From contig NZ_CP197417.1 of NCBI RefSeq assembly GCF_052161615.1, positions 5,022,001 through 5,086,000 of the forward strand: a stretch of 64,000 bases of DNA. The letters are read 5' to 3'. This DNA comes from Aeoliella sp052161615. Lineage in GTDB: Bacteria > Planctomycetota > Planctomycetia > Pirellulales > Lacipirellulaceae. Positions 1-7,292 of the stretch are shown piece after piece (position 1 is the first letter of the stretch; each line of letters begins with the position of its first letter). The translations under genes were made by a program, and so were the position numbers. The notes beneath the pieces were generated by a model. It worked only from the letters and a program-made list of their open reading frames with translations, was not told where the DNA came from and ran no database searches.

Positions 1-977
1 AGATGGAGCAAGCCATCGTCGCCGAAAGCGCCCGCTGGGGCGATATGCACCGCAGCACGCCACTCACCAAAGCTCAGTGGACCGCGGAAGGCCAGTCGGT
101 GATCAACACGTTCCTGAGCGGTCGCACCAACGTCTTCATCAATCAGTTGAAGTCGGCCGGTCTGTACCCGGCGGTCAACGCCCCCACGTTCAGCCAACAC
201 GGCGGCAGCGCACCCGCTACCGGGCTACCGATTACCATCTCGGGCTCGGGGGGCACCATCTACTACACGCTCGATGGCAGCGACCCCCGTGCACTCGGCG
301 GCGCGGCAGTAGGGCAAGTTTACACTTCCGCCGTCAACGTCACCCCCGGCACCACGCTCAAAGCCCGCGTGCTCAGCGGCGGTGTCTGGTCGGCGCTCAA
401 CGAAGCAACGTACGAAGCTGTTGCGCTCGCCGGCGACTACAACGGCGACTCGACCGTCGACGGGCTCGACTACGCCGTCTGGAAGAGCGACTTCGGCTCG
501 ACCAACTCCCCCGCCGATGGCAATGGCGATGGCGTCGTGAACCTCGCCGACTACACCATCTGGCGCGACAACCTCGGTGCGTCGGCGGTTGTCGCAATTG
601 CGACGCCCAGCGCGATCACCAATCCCAGCGTCATCGCCAGTACGCCGCCAACTACGAGCGAACTGGACACCCCCGCGACACCTTCTGTCGCCAGCGACAC
701 GCCCAATGCCACACAAACCGGCGTGCTCACGAGCCCCCTCACGCCCAGCCTCCTCGCACCCAACACGTCAAGTTCTGCAAGCGACCAAGCCGTCGAGCAA
801 CTGTTCGCCGGCTCGCTTGCGAGCGCGCTCGAGTTACTGCTGGACCTCCAAGCCGACGACGAGTCGAACATCGACCTCTCGGACGCCAGTGAACTCGACG
901 ACGCCGACCTGATCGCCGCCCGTTCGTTTGCGATTCAATTCGACGCGGCCTTCGAAGACGATTGGCAAGGCCTCTAA
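1..977 (+). CDS. CotH-type secreted protein, C-terminal part, with chitobiase-like and dockerin-like segments
   Basis: The reading frame enters from the left edge, so only the C-terminal ~325 residues are seen. Residues ~1-50 (IVAESARWGD and following) resemble the end of CotH-kinase-like spore-coat domains common in planctomycetes. Next comes a chitobiase C-terminal-type segment with the signature TIYYTLDGSDPR, then a dockerin-like pair at ~143-190 (GDYNGDSTVDGLDY; DGNGDGVVNLADYTIWRDNLG) with Asp/Asn calcium-loop spacing. The last ~130 residues are Ser/Thr/Ala-rich and acidic. It is probably exported and cell-surface associated. The kinase-like core is outside the window, so the family name is an inference from the tail. 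Confidence 0.72.
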   Translation, partial: MEQAIVAESARWGDMHRSTPLTKAQWTAEGQSVINTFLSGRTNVFINQLKSAGLYPAVNAPTFSQHGGSAPATGLPITISGSGGTIYYTLDGSDPRALGGAAVGQVYTSAVNVTPGTTLKARVLSGGVWSALNEATYEAVALAGDYNGDSTVDGLDYAVWKSDFGSTNSPADGNGDGVVNLADYTIWRDNLGASAVVAIATPSAITNPSVIASTPPTTSELDTPATPSVASDTPNATQTGVLTSPLTPSLLAPNTSSSASDQAVEQLFAGSLASALELLLDLQADDESNIDLSDASELDDADLIAARSFAIQFDAAFEDDWQGL

Positions 978-1012
978 AAACGACCCCGCTCGTCCGCCAT
1001 GCGGCGCGGAGC

Positions 1013-1018
1013 TATAAT
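1013..1018 (+). promoter_or_regulatory. Candidate -10 box (TATAAT) for the sugE leader
   Basis: A perfect TATAAT lies about 100 bp upstream of the sugE start codon and 36 bp after the preceding stop codon. Transcription would begin near 1025, giving a ~90-nt structured leader. No convincing -35 box was found, so this rests on one hexamer and its position. Confidence 0.4.
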
Positions 1019-1023
1019 TCCCT

Positions 1024-1096
1024 CTGAGGCCACGACCTCGCCCACTTCGGGACATGCAGTCCCAGGGAAGCAATGACCGGGACGGCCCGGCGTTCT
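1024..1096 (+). promoter_or_regulatory. Structured leader of sugE, guanidine-II (mini-ykkC)-like candidate
   Basis: The leader can fold into three hairpins. The last, at 1077-1090, is a 5-bp GC stem closed by the tetraloop ACGG (ccggg-ACGG-cccgg), which fits the ACGR-loop hairpin of guanidine-II riboswitches. The first, at 1026-1039, has stem GAGG/CCTC and a loop ending in ACGA; it is less canonical because two extra C residues widen the loop. The ACGR loops are about 46 nt apart. A third hairpin (GGGAC/GTCCC, 1049-1063) sits between them. Guanidine-II RNAs are known to precede sugE/gdx genes. The assignment is provisional because the first hairpin is imperfect. Confidence 0.38.
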
Positions 1097-1114
1097 AGCT
1101 TGGAGAGGTGTAAG

Positions 1115-1435
1115 GTGGCGTGGATTCTGTTGATGCTCGCGGGTTTGCTCGAAGTCGTTTGGGCCTACGCGATGAAAGAGTCGCACGGCTTCACCCGGCT
1201 CTGGCCCTCGGTCATCACGCTGGTCGCCATGATCGCCAGCTTCGCCCTGCTCGCCATCTCGATGCGCACGCTCCCGCTCGGCACCGCCTACACCGTGTGG
1301 ACCGGCATCGGCGCGGTGGGGGCGTTCCTCGTCGGCATCATGGTTCTCAATGAGCCAGCCAACGCACCCCGGCTCGTCGCCGCCGGCCTGATCGTCGCGG
1401 GACTGGTGATGATGAAGGTCGCGTCGCCGGGTTAG
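1115..1435 (+). CDS. sugE: SugE/Gdx small multidrug resistance family transporter (guanidinium exporter)
   Basis: A 106-residue, four-helix SMR protein starting MAWILLMLAGLLEVVWAYAMK, with the membrane-embedded Glu (E13) in the first helix and the family segment GTAYTVWTGIGAVG. Its length matches SugE/Gdx (~105 aa). GTG at 1115 is preferred over the in-frame ATG at 1073: it follows a GGAGAGG ribosome site and restores the family N-terminus, whereas the upstream ATG lies inside a leader hairpin. Gdx proteins export guanidinium in exchange for protons; a structured leader just upstream fits that role. General quaternary-ammonium export remains possible. Confidence 0.9.
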   Translation: MAWILLMLAGLLEVVWAYAMKESHGFTRLWPSVITLVAMIASFALLAISMRTLPLGTAYTVWTGIGAVGAFLVGIMVLNEPANAPRLVAAGLIVAGLVMMKVASPG

Positions 1436-1459
1436 TTGTTGACTCGCAGCCTGTGAGAC

Positions 1460-1484
1460 CTGTGGGAGGGCTCTCCGAGCCCGA
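1460..1484. repeat. Dispersed GGGCTC hairpin repeat, copy 1
   Basis: The sequence ctgtgggagggctctccg plus agcccgat contains a short palindrome (GGGCTC/GAGCCC) next to a TGTGGGAGG tail. Related copies occur at 4632-4658, 5660-5685, 5776-5802 and 18988-19015, always between genes. Confidence 0.7.
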
Positions 1485-1597
1485 TAGCCTAGGGCAAGAT
1501 TCTTCATTGGAGTAAGCGACGCCCCGCGCCCATCTCTCACGGACGGCGTGGCCGTCCGGCTATTGAATAGCTAGTTAGCAAGCGAAACTGTTCGAAA

Positions 1598-3016
1598 TCA
1601 CAAGCAACCCAACTCCGCATCGAGCCACACCCGCCGCGCCCAGCGACACGCGGCATAGCCGATGCCAACTAGTAGTGCACCGAGCACGAAGCCGAGCGCC
1701 ACGTTCACGTACGCCGTTATGGCGAACAGTCCTATCGCCACGCCGATTAGCGGGTACAAGAGCACTATTAGGACTAGCATTCGCTTCATCCCGGACCCCA
1801 CCAGCACCATCCGGAACGATATCCCAGCTGCAATGGGGACGAGTGCCGCGATCGTCACTAGACCGGCCGCCACGTAAGTCCAGGTGAAGTACTGAGGGGC
1901 GATGATGGTCGTCGCACCCACCAGCACCAATAGCACAGGCAGCATACCCCACAAGCCCGACACTACGACGCTGCGAAAAAGCCCGTCGACGTACGCCTCA
2001 CGCGTCATCGGAAGCATTAGGTCCTGCGCAAACCGTCCTCGACGCTGCGAGAGGAACTGGCAAATGATCGGCAGCACAAACAGGCTGAAACCGCCGAGCT
2101 GCCCCAGAATCATCGCCGGCACTCGTGTGCTAAATCCGGCATCTCGATCCGAGGTCAGAATCGCGTACTGCATTGCCACGATCAACACAGCCATCACCAT
2201 GAGGTTCAGCCCAATCATCGGTGCAGGGATCGACACCGTACCGTAGCGCAGCAGGCGACCGCGATCACGTTCGCGAGCCGGGGACATTTTTGCCAGCCGA
2301 TCGTGCCAGCGATCGGTAACCCACGAAGTGAACCAACTCCGCGAAATCATCCGCGCGAGCAGCCGACGGGACTCCGATTTTTCGATCCGACTAGCGTTCG
2401 CGGCATTGGTCTGAATCGGGAGTAGGTAGTCATCGTCTTCTTCCATCATCCTCGGCAGACGATAAAGCCAAGCGCCGAAGCCCGCCGCCCCGATGACAAT
2501 GGCAGCAATTCGAAATGGAACATAGCGTGCGTCAGGATTCAACCATACACTGGCGATTCCCGGTACGTAGAAACCGAACCACAATGCGAGCGACACCAAC
2601 GACAAGGTGACCCGCATCGATTGAATCTGCCACACAACCGCCGCGCCAAACAGCAGAGCAAACGCCAATACTCCCAGAGTCGGAGCACGCAGGAGCTGGC
2701 TAAGAGCCAATGGATAAACCACCAACATCACCACGGCGATTCCAATGATCACCGCCAAGTGCGGTGCCGCATAGTTCGGATAGAGCCGCGCACGTGAATG
2801 CACGAACTGCCATTTAGCGTGAATCGCTAGCCACAGGATCCCCAACATCAGCGGTAACCCCAGCAGCTGGCCGACGAGCATCGGGTGCGGTATCCCCGAC
2901 GTGTAGCTCGCGGCCGCCACTACCAGCGCGAGCAACATCGCGCCCCCGAACATCCCCCACATCAACCACCGCCGCGTCGTGTACGTATAGATCACCTGCA
3001 TCAGCGAGTCGTTCAT
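1598..3016 (-). CDS. ABC transporter permease-like integral membrane protein
   Basis: A 472-residue protein with at least ten hydrophobic segments spread over the length (for example ~21-45, 85-110, 115-135, 265-290, 300-320, and four near the C-terminus) and a soluble loop around 190-250. It begins one base after the stop codon of the ATP-binding subunit and is evidently co-transcribed with it and the GntR regulator. No strongly conserved permease signature is visible; the role rests on topology and operon position. Such GntR-ABC operons (ytr-like) usually respond to cell-envelope stress or antibiotics; the substrate is unknown. Confidence 0.75.
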   Translation of the reverse strand: MNDSLMQVIYTYTTRRWLMWGMFGGAMLLALVVAAASYTSGIPHPMLVGQLLGLPLMLGILWLAIHAKWQFVHSRARLYPNYAAPHLAVIIGIAVVMLVVYPLALSQLLRAPTLGVLAFALLFGAAVVWQIQSMRVTLSLVSLALWFGFYVPGIASVWLNPDARYVPFRIAAIVIGAAGFGAWLYRLPRMMEEDDDYLLPIQTNAANASRIEKSESRRLLARMISRSWFTSWVTDRWHDRLAKMSPARERDRGRLLRYGTVSIPAPMIGLNLMVMAVLIVAMQYAILTSDRDAGFSTRVPAMILGQLGGFSLFVLPIICQFLSQRRGRFAQDLMLPMTREAYVDGLFRSVVVSGLWGMLPVLLVLVGATTIIAPQYFTWTYVAAGLVTIAALVPIAAGISFRMVLVGSGMKRMLVLIVLLYPLIGVAIGLFAITAYVNVALGFVLGALLVGIGYAACRWARRVWLDAELGCL

Positions 3017-3017
3017 C

Positions 3018-3953
3018 TCAGTAACTCCCCTCGCTACTGGCCGCCGCCATCGCCCGCGGCGAACGCGACTCGTGCAGTTCCACGAAGATCTCTTCCAAGT
3101 TCAAATCGCTCGCCGAGATGTCGGCTTCCCAGCGCTCGCGTAGTTCGTCCAGCATGTCGGGCGAGTAGTCCACCACGGTTGCCGTCGCCACGCGGCCTTC
3201 CATCGTGCACGACAGCGCCCCGCCAATCGCAAACGTGTTCGGCAGATCGTGCCGGGCGAGGATTCGGATTCGCTTCACCCGCTCTTTCAGCGTATCGAGC
3301 TCGCCACAGAACTCGATCCTGCCGGTACGCAGTAGCGCGATCTGATTCGCCACGCGCTCCAGGTCGCTCGTAATGTGCGTACTAAAGAGCACCGTCCGCC
3401 CGGGGTCTTCGACAATGTCGATTAGCGTCCGCAAGAACTGCCGCCGCGCGCTCGGATCGAGACTCGCCACCGGTTCGTCGAGCACCAACAGTTCCGGCTC
3501 GTGCCCCAGCGCGAGCACGATACCGAGCGTTTGCAACTGCCCCACCGACAGCGTCCCCGAACGATCCTCCAGCGGCAGATGCCATCGCCGAACCAGATCG
3601 GCGACAAACTCGTGATTCCAGTTCGGATAGAACGCCGCGGTGTAGTCGATCACATGCCGCACTCGCATCCACGGATAGGTCGCCACTTCTTGCGGCACGT
3701 AACCAATCCGCGACTTGGTGGCCGCCGACAGGTTCCACGCATCGTCCCCTAGCACGGCCACGCTCCCCGACGTCGGCTTCATCAAACCCAGCAGGCATTT
3801 GATGAGCGTCGTCTTCCCCGACCCGTTTGCCCCCAGTAAGCCAAGCACCGTCCCCGGCGCAAGCTCCAAATCGAGCCCTGCGAGCACCTCCTTCGGGCCG
3901 AAATTCTTGGTGAGGCCCTCGACCTCGATCGTCGCGTGGGTGTGTCGGTTCAT
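3018..3953 (-). CDS. ABC transporter ATP-binding protein
   Basis: A 311-residue ATPase of the CcmA/ABC-2 type. It shows Walker A GANGSGKTT (41-49), Q-loop VPQEVATYPW (~86-95), an unusual signature LSVGQ (135-139, in place of LSGGQ), Walker B LLVLDE (155-160) followed by the D-loop ASLDP, and switch His in FSTHI. The last ~90 residues form an accessory domain often found in exporter ATPases. Its start codon overlaps the end of the GntR gene by 4 bases, and its stop codon is one base from the permease start, so the three genes form a tight operon. Confidence 0.92.
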   Translation of the reverse strand: MNRHTHATIEVEGLTKNFGPKEVLAGLDLELAPGTVLGLLGANGSGKTTLIKCLLGLMKPTSGSVAVLGDDAWNLSAATKSRIGYVPQEVATYPWMRVRHVIDYTAAFYPNWNHEFVADLVRRWHLPLEDRSGTLSVGQLQTLGIVLALGHEPELLVLDEPVASLDPSARRQFLRTLIDIVEDPGRTVLFSTHITSDLERVANQIALLRTGRIEFCGELDTLKERVKRIRILARHDLPNTFAIGGALSCTMEGRVATATVVDYSPDMLDELRERWEADISASDLNLEEIFVELHESRSPRAMAAASSEGSY

Positions 3954-4345
3954 GGCGAATGGTCCTTGAGAAGAACATCGAATACGGCACGAAGCTGCTT
4001 GTCGCTAAGCCCCAACAGCCGCGCGCGATGAATCGCTGGCAGCAGCAGCTCTTGCACCTGCTGTTTGCGTTCGGCCAGCGGCCCGGTGTTCGCGGCCGCC
4101 GTCACGCACATCCCCTGCCCTCGCATCCGTGCGACCACTCCCTCGGCCTCCAGCAGGCCGTAAGCCTTGCTGACGGTCATCGGGTTCACGTCCGCCGCAC
4201 GAGCCACCTGCCGAACGCTCGGCAAGAAATCGCCCGCCGCAAGCTGCCCGCCGGCCACCATCGCGAGCACCTGATCGACGATCTGCCGATAGATCGGCAC
4301 GCCGCTCGACGGAGTGATCTCGAATTGGCAAGCTTGGCTGTCCAT
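3950..4345 (-). CDS. GntR-family transcriptional regulator, YtrA-like short form
   Basis: A 131-residue regulator: N-terminal winged helix (PIYRQIVDQVLAMVAGGQ...LPSVRQVARAADVNPMTVSKAYGLLEAEGVV) and a short ~50-residue C-terminal helical tail with no ligand-binding domain, as in the YtrA subgroup. The start at 4345 is chosen because residues 1-40 from there match the family, while the longer frame extends into low-quality upstream sequence. A 22-bp palindrome abuts the start codon (4346-4367), leaving little room for a ribosome site and suggesting a leaderless, self-repressed transcript. It heads the ABC operon and probably represses it. Confidence 0.9.
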   Translation of the reverse strand: MDSQACQFEITPSSGVPIYRQIVDQVLAMVAGGQLAAGDFLPSVRQVARAADVNPMTVSKAYGLLEAEGVVARMRGQGMCVTAAANTGPLAERKQQVQELLLPAIHRARLLGLSDKQLRAVFDVLLKDHSP

Positions 4346-4367
4346 GTGTATTGATATAGTAATACAC
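4346..4367. promoter_or_regulatory. Palindromic operator of the GntR-ABC operon
   Basis: The inverted repeat GTGTATT-N8-AATACAC has perfect 7-bp arms and lies directly against the ATG of the GntR gene. Its AT-rich centre could double as a -10 region. YtrA-type GntR proteins are known to bind similar palindromes overlapping their own promoters. The regulator assignment is inferred from adjacency. Confidence 0.7.
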
Positions 4368-4784
4368 CTACCCAGAGGAGTCAATCCAAATTCTCGAAAC
4401 GACTTCGGGTGGCAGGGGGCGATGGGTGGCTGGGGACGAGTTCCACGAGGCCCCAGAGAGAAGACACTGCTACAGGATCTCCACGGAACAATCAGCCACC
4501 GATGGACACGGATTTTCACGGATGGACCACCCACCGTACAAAGCTGTTCCCCAATAGCCGACGAGCTACGCCTCGTCGGACCGAACGCTCTAAATCGCAA
4601 CGCATCGCAACCGGATCGATCACTCCACTCCATCGGGCTCTCCAGAGCCCTCCCACAGGTTTCTGAATGGGTAGAAGGGATACTCCTTCTGGGAGGGGTT
4701 TCCGCCCCCGCGGCCACCTGACGATTCCCCGCACAACGCGTTACAATCGAGGGTCTCCGACTCCCCAGCCCACCAGATACCACC
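4368..4784. other. Intergenic stretch with two short hairpin repeats, no gene seen
   Basis: About 415 bp between the divergent GntR and folD genes. It holds a palindrome ccgacgagctacgcctcg plus tcgga (4558-4580; a near copy is at 6568-6590) and a GGGCTC repeat copy (4632-4658). Open frames here lack coding character. Confidence 0.6.
4632..4658. repeat. Dispersed GGGCTC hairpin repeat, copy 2
   Basis: Inverted orientation relative to copy 1: atcgggctctccagagccc followed by tcccacag. It lies upstream of folD. Confidence 0.7.
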
Positions 4785-5648
4785 ATGCCCGATACCGCTC
4801 AGATCATTAACGGCAAACTGATCGCCCAGCAGATTCGCGACGAGCTAGCGGTTGAGGTGGTCGAGTTCATCCAAAACAACAGCGTGGTCCCCTGCCTCGC
4901 CGCGGTGCTCGTGGGCGACGATCCGGCAAGCCAGGTTTACGTTCGCAACAAGGTCAAGGCGTGTGAACACGTTGGCATCGATAGCCAGCTCCATCGCCTC
5001 CCCGCCGACACCACGCAGGACGACCTGCTGAAGCTCATCGCCAAGCTCAACAAAGACGAAAGCGTTCACGGCATCCTCGTCCAGCTTCCGCTCCCCGCCC
5101 ACATGGACACCGACTTGGTGCTCCAAGCCGTCTCGCCGGCGAAAGACGTCGACGCCTTTCACCCGGTGAACGTCGGCCGCTTGGTCCAGGGCAAGCCACG
5201 TTTCCTTCCCTGCACGCCGCACGGCGTGATGCAACTACTCAAGCGCACCGGCATCGAGACCGCCGGCAAGCACGCCGTAGTCGTTGGACGTAGCGACATC
5301 GTCGGCAAGCCCCTCGCGATCCTGCTCGCCGCCAAGGGTGCCGACGCCACCGTCACGCTCTGCCACAGCCGCACCAAGGACCTCGCCAGCTTCACCCGCC
5401 AAGCCGACATCGTGATCGCCGCGATCGGCAAGCCCGAGTTCATCACCGGCGACATGCTCAAGCCCGGTGCCGTGGTGATCGACGTCGGCGTCAACCGCAT
5501 CGACCGCGGCCTCGTCGGCGACGTGGAGTACGAATCGGCGAGCAAAGTAGCCAGCTACATTACCCCTGTCCCCGGCGGCGTCGGCCCCATGACCATCGCC
5601 ATGCTGCTCATCAACACCCTCCGCGCCGCCCAGCAGTTAGAGCTGTAA
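4785..5648 (+). CDS. folD: Bifunctional methylenetetrahydrofolate dehydrogenase / methenyltetrahydrofolate cyclohydrolase FolD
   Basis: A 287-residue cytosolic enzyme interconverting 5,10-methylene- and 10-formyl-tetrahydrofolate with NADP. Family motifs are in order: YVRNKVKACEHVGI with the catalytic Lys (~54-67), VQLPLPAHMD (~104-113), PAKDVDAFHPVNVG (~120-133), the nucleotide-binding VVGRSDIVGKP (~166-176), and TPVPGGVGPMTIAML (~260-274). Full length for the family, with a clean ATG at 4785. It is a single-gene unit; downstream inverted repeats (5660-5802) probably terminate its transcript. Confidence 0.97.
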   Translation: MPDTAQIINGKLIAQQIRDELAVEVVEFIQNNSVVPCLAAVLVGDDPASQVYVRNKVKACEHVGIDSQLHRLPADTTQDDLLKLIAKLNKDESVHGILVQLPLPAHMDTDLVLQAVSPAKDVDAFHPVNVGRLVQGKPRFLPCTPHGVMQLLKRTGIETAGKHAVVVGRSDIVGKPLAILLAAKGADATVTLCHSRTKDLASFTRQADIVIAAIGKPEFITGDMLKPGAVVIDVGVNRIDRGLVGDVEYESASKVASYITPVPGGVGPMTIAMLLINTLRAAQQLEL

Positions 5649-5659
5649 GCAATTGTGGG

Positions 5660-5802
5660 TGTGGGAGGGCTCTCTGAGCCCGATTGCCAAGAATCAGGTG
5701 ATCCTATTAGCCGCATGGCGCTAGCCACGGTTGATCCCCAAAAGACCGTGGCGAGCGCCAAAACGGCTAGAATAAGATCGGGCTCGGAGAGCCCTCCCAC
5801 AG
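5660..5802. repeat. Inverted pair of GGGCTC repeats enclosing a nested palindrome
   Basis: GGGCTC repeat copies at 5660-5685 and 5776-5802 face each other. Between them a second inverted repeat pairs ccgcatggcgctagccacgg with accgtggcgagcgccaaaac (about 5710-5768). The composite hairpin lies between the convergent folD and pseudopilin genes and could stop transcription from both sides, although no U-tract is present. Confidence 0.65.
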
Positions 5803-5818
5803 TTTTCTGGTGATGAAG

Positions 5819-5861
5819 TCCCCTCTCCCAGACCCTCAGCGCGGGTCGGGGAGAGGGGACT
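5819..5861. repeat. GC-rich hairpin between convergent genes
   Basis: TCCCCTCTCCC pairs with GGGAGAGGGGA around an inner ACCC/GGGT pair. A similar CCCCTCTC hairpin follows the CHAT gene at 36973-37012. It sits just past the pseudopilin stop codon, so a transcript-end role is plausible. Confidence 0.5.
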
Positions 5862-5867
5862 TCCTCA

Positions 5868-6191
5868 TCACTCCACCCGATGCGTCACCGCATCCATCGT
5901 ATAAGCACTCCCCGTGAGCGGACTCACCGGCAGGCCATCGGGAAAGTAATCGGGATCGCTCCCCAGCACTCCTAAGTCCGCCGGCCACACGCCCTCGGCG
6001 ATGTAGTACCGCTCGATCGCCGTGTTCACGAGCGCCCGATTCTGCTCGTCCACCCGCTGCTCAGCCGTAAGAGCCGTCACCGAAATCCGCGGCACGATCA
6101 TCATGGCGAGCACCCCGAGGATGGTCACCACCACCAGCAGCTCCATCAGCGAGAACCCGCGACGAGGGCGTTGAGAAGTTCGCAGCAACAT
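5868..6191 (-). CDS. Short type II secretion / type IV pilin-like pseudopilin
   Basis: A 107-residue protein with a prepilin peptidase site RRGFSLMELLVVVTILGVL (residues ~10-28): Gly before the mature Phe, Glu at +5, then a hydrophobic helix. The rest is a small globular domain ending SPLTGSAYTMDAV, reminiscent of GspG-like pseudopilins but shorter. No other secretion genes are adjacent, so it is an orphan; such orphans are frequent in planctomycetes. The partner machinery is unknown. Confidence 0.8.
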   Translation of the reverse strand: MLLRTSQRPRRGFSLMELLVVVTILGVLAMMIVPRISVTALTAEQRVDEQNRALVNTAIERYYIAEGVWPADLGVLGSDPDYFPDGLPVSPLTGSAYTMDAVTHRVE

Positions 6192-6364
6192 GACGGCAGG
6201 GAAAAAGCGGGCAAAGGAACAATGGAGGTCAACTACCCAACCCTACCTCGCACCGCCCAGCACGCCACCCCTACAACCGGCCCCACCCACCTCGCCCCTG
6301 CCTGAGAAAATACCGCGGCACCAGTTGCACCGGTTCTACCAGCTCGATTAGGATTGATCCTGAC

Positions 6365-6438
<74 letters not shown>

Positions 6439-6480
6439 TCGATTTTCTAGGGGCAAACTTCGTTACGCAATTTCTCACGC

Positions 6481-6553
6481 CGTCATTCCCGCGCAGGCGG
6501 GAACCCAGCCTCCAAGCTGAGCCCCTGGATCCCCGCCTGCGCGAGGATGACGT
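6481..6553. repeat. Long hairpin repeat of the CGTCATTCCCGCG family
   Basis: CGTCATTCCCGCGCAGGCGG on the left pairs with ccgcctgcgcgaggatgacg on the right, with an inner pair (gaaccc...gctgagcccctggat) between. This kind of palindromic element is widespread in bacterial genomes as a dispersed intergenic repeat. It lies between tRNA-Gly and tspO. Confidence 0.75.
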
Positions 6554-6660
6554 TAACGCGGGTGGCGCCGACGAGCGACGCCTCGTCGGACAGTCTTCGA
6601 GAGCATCAAGCTCGCCGTTCTTCATCGCCGTAATCGCAGCGATTGCATCGGGACCCGCAA

Positions 6661-7056
6661 ATGGAATGGCTCGAATGGTACAACTCGCTGGCCAAGCCCG
6701 ACTGGACGCCGCAGCCAGCGACCATCGGCCTCATCTGGCGAATCCTCTACCCCATCATCCTCATCACCTTCGGCTTCGTATTCGTCCAGGCATTCCGGCG
6801 AAAACTCCCCTGGCTCGTCGCCCTCCCCTTTGCGATTAACCTCGTCGCCAATCTGCTCTTCACCCCCATCCAGTTTGGGCTCCGCAATCTACCCCTCGCT
6901 TCGATCGACATCCTGATCGTCGGAGTCACCATCCTCTGGATGATGATCGCCATCTGGCGATACTACCCTTGGGTCGCCATCGCCCAAGTTCCCTACCTCG
7001 TATGGGTCTCCATCGCCACGGTCCTGCAACTCTCCATCACCGCAATGAACTGGTGA
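6661..7056 (+). CDS. tspO: TspO/MBR family membrane protein (tryptophan-rich sensory protein)
   Basis: A 131-residue, five-helix protein rich in Trp, matching TspO: N-terminal WYNSLAKPDWTP, then FTPIQFGLRN (~62-71) and YYPWVAIAQVPYLVWVSIATVLQ near the C-terminus, the segment that forms the porphyrin/cholesterol pocket. Bacterial TspO binds tetrapyrroles and modulates stress or photosynthesis genes. A TTG at 6643 could add six residues; the ATG at 6661 is preferred because the family consensus begins near it. It is a monocistronic gene next to repeat-rich DNA. Confidence 0.88.
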   Translation: MEWLEWYNSLAKPDWTPQPATIGLIWRILYPIILITFGFVFVQAFRRKLPWLVALPFAINLVANLLFTPIQFGLRNLPLASIDILIVGVTILWMMIAIWRYYPWVAIAQVPYLVWVSIATVLQLSITAMNW

Positions 7057-7084
7057 CCCCGTAGGCCGCGATCAGCTCCGCGCC

Positions 7085-7253
7085 GATCCGGCGCTTCCCA
7101 CGTTGCCTTATTCGTCCCCTCTCCCCCCAATCGTTCGCGCACCCCACGCCCCATTCTCTCACGCTCAACCGCGAACGATTTGGGGGAGAGGGCTAGGGTG
7201 AGGGGGCCAGCCCTGCGAGCGAACTCCGCATTTTCCTTCTTAGGCGAGCCGGG
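7085..7253. repeat. 169-bp direct repeat, left copy, containing a long palindrome
   Basis: Nearly identical over 169 bp to 8797-8965; the two copies flank the IS4-type element. Inside is a long inverted repeat: CCCTCTCCCCC-AATCGTTCGCG pairing with CGCGAACGATT-GGGGGAGAGGG. The end runs into a REP-like motif at 7246-7270. Confidence 0.85.
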
Positions 7254-7292
7254 GCGTCCCCGCCCCCGGATAGTTTGAAGCAAGTAGGCCGC

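Noticed and set aside
1073..1114. Upstream ATG start for sugE
   Set aside because: It adds 14 residues not found in SMR proteins and overlaps the leader hairpin; GTG 1115 has a good ribosome site.
5819..5861. Rho-independent terminator
   Set aside because: Stem is strong but lacks a U-run, so it is listed only as a hairpin repeat.
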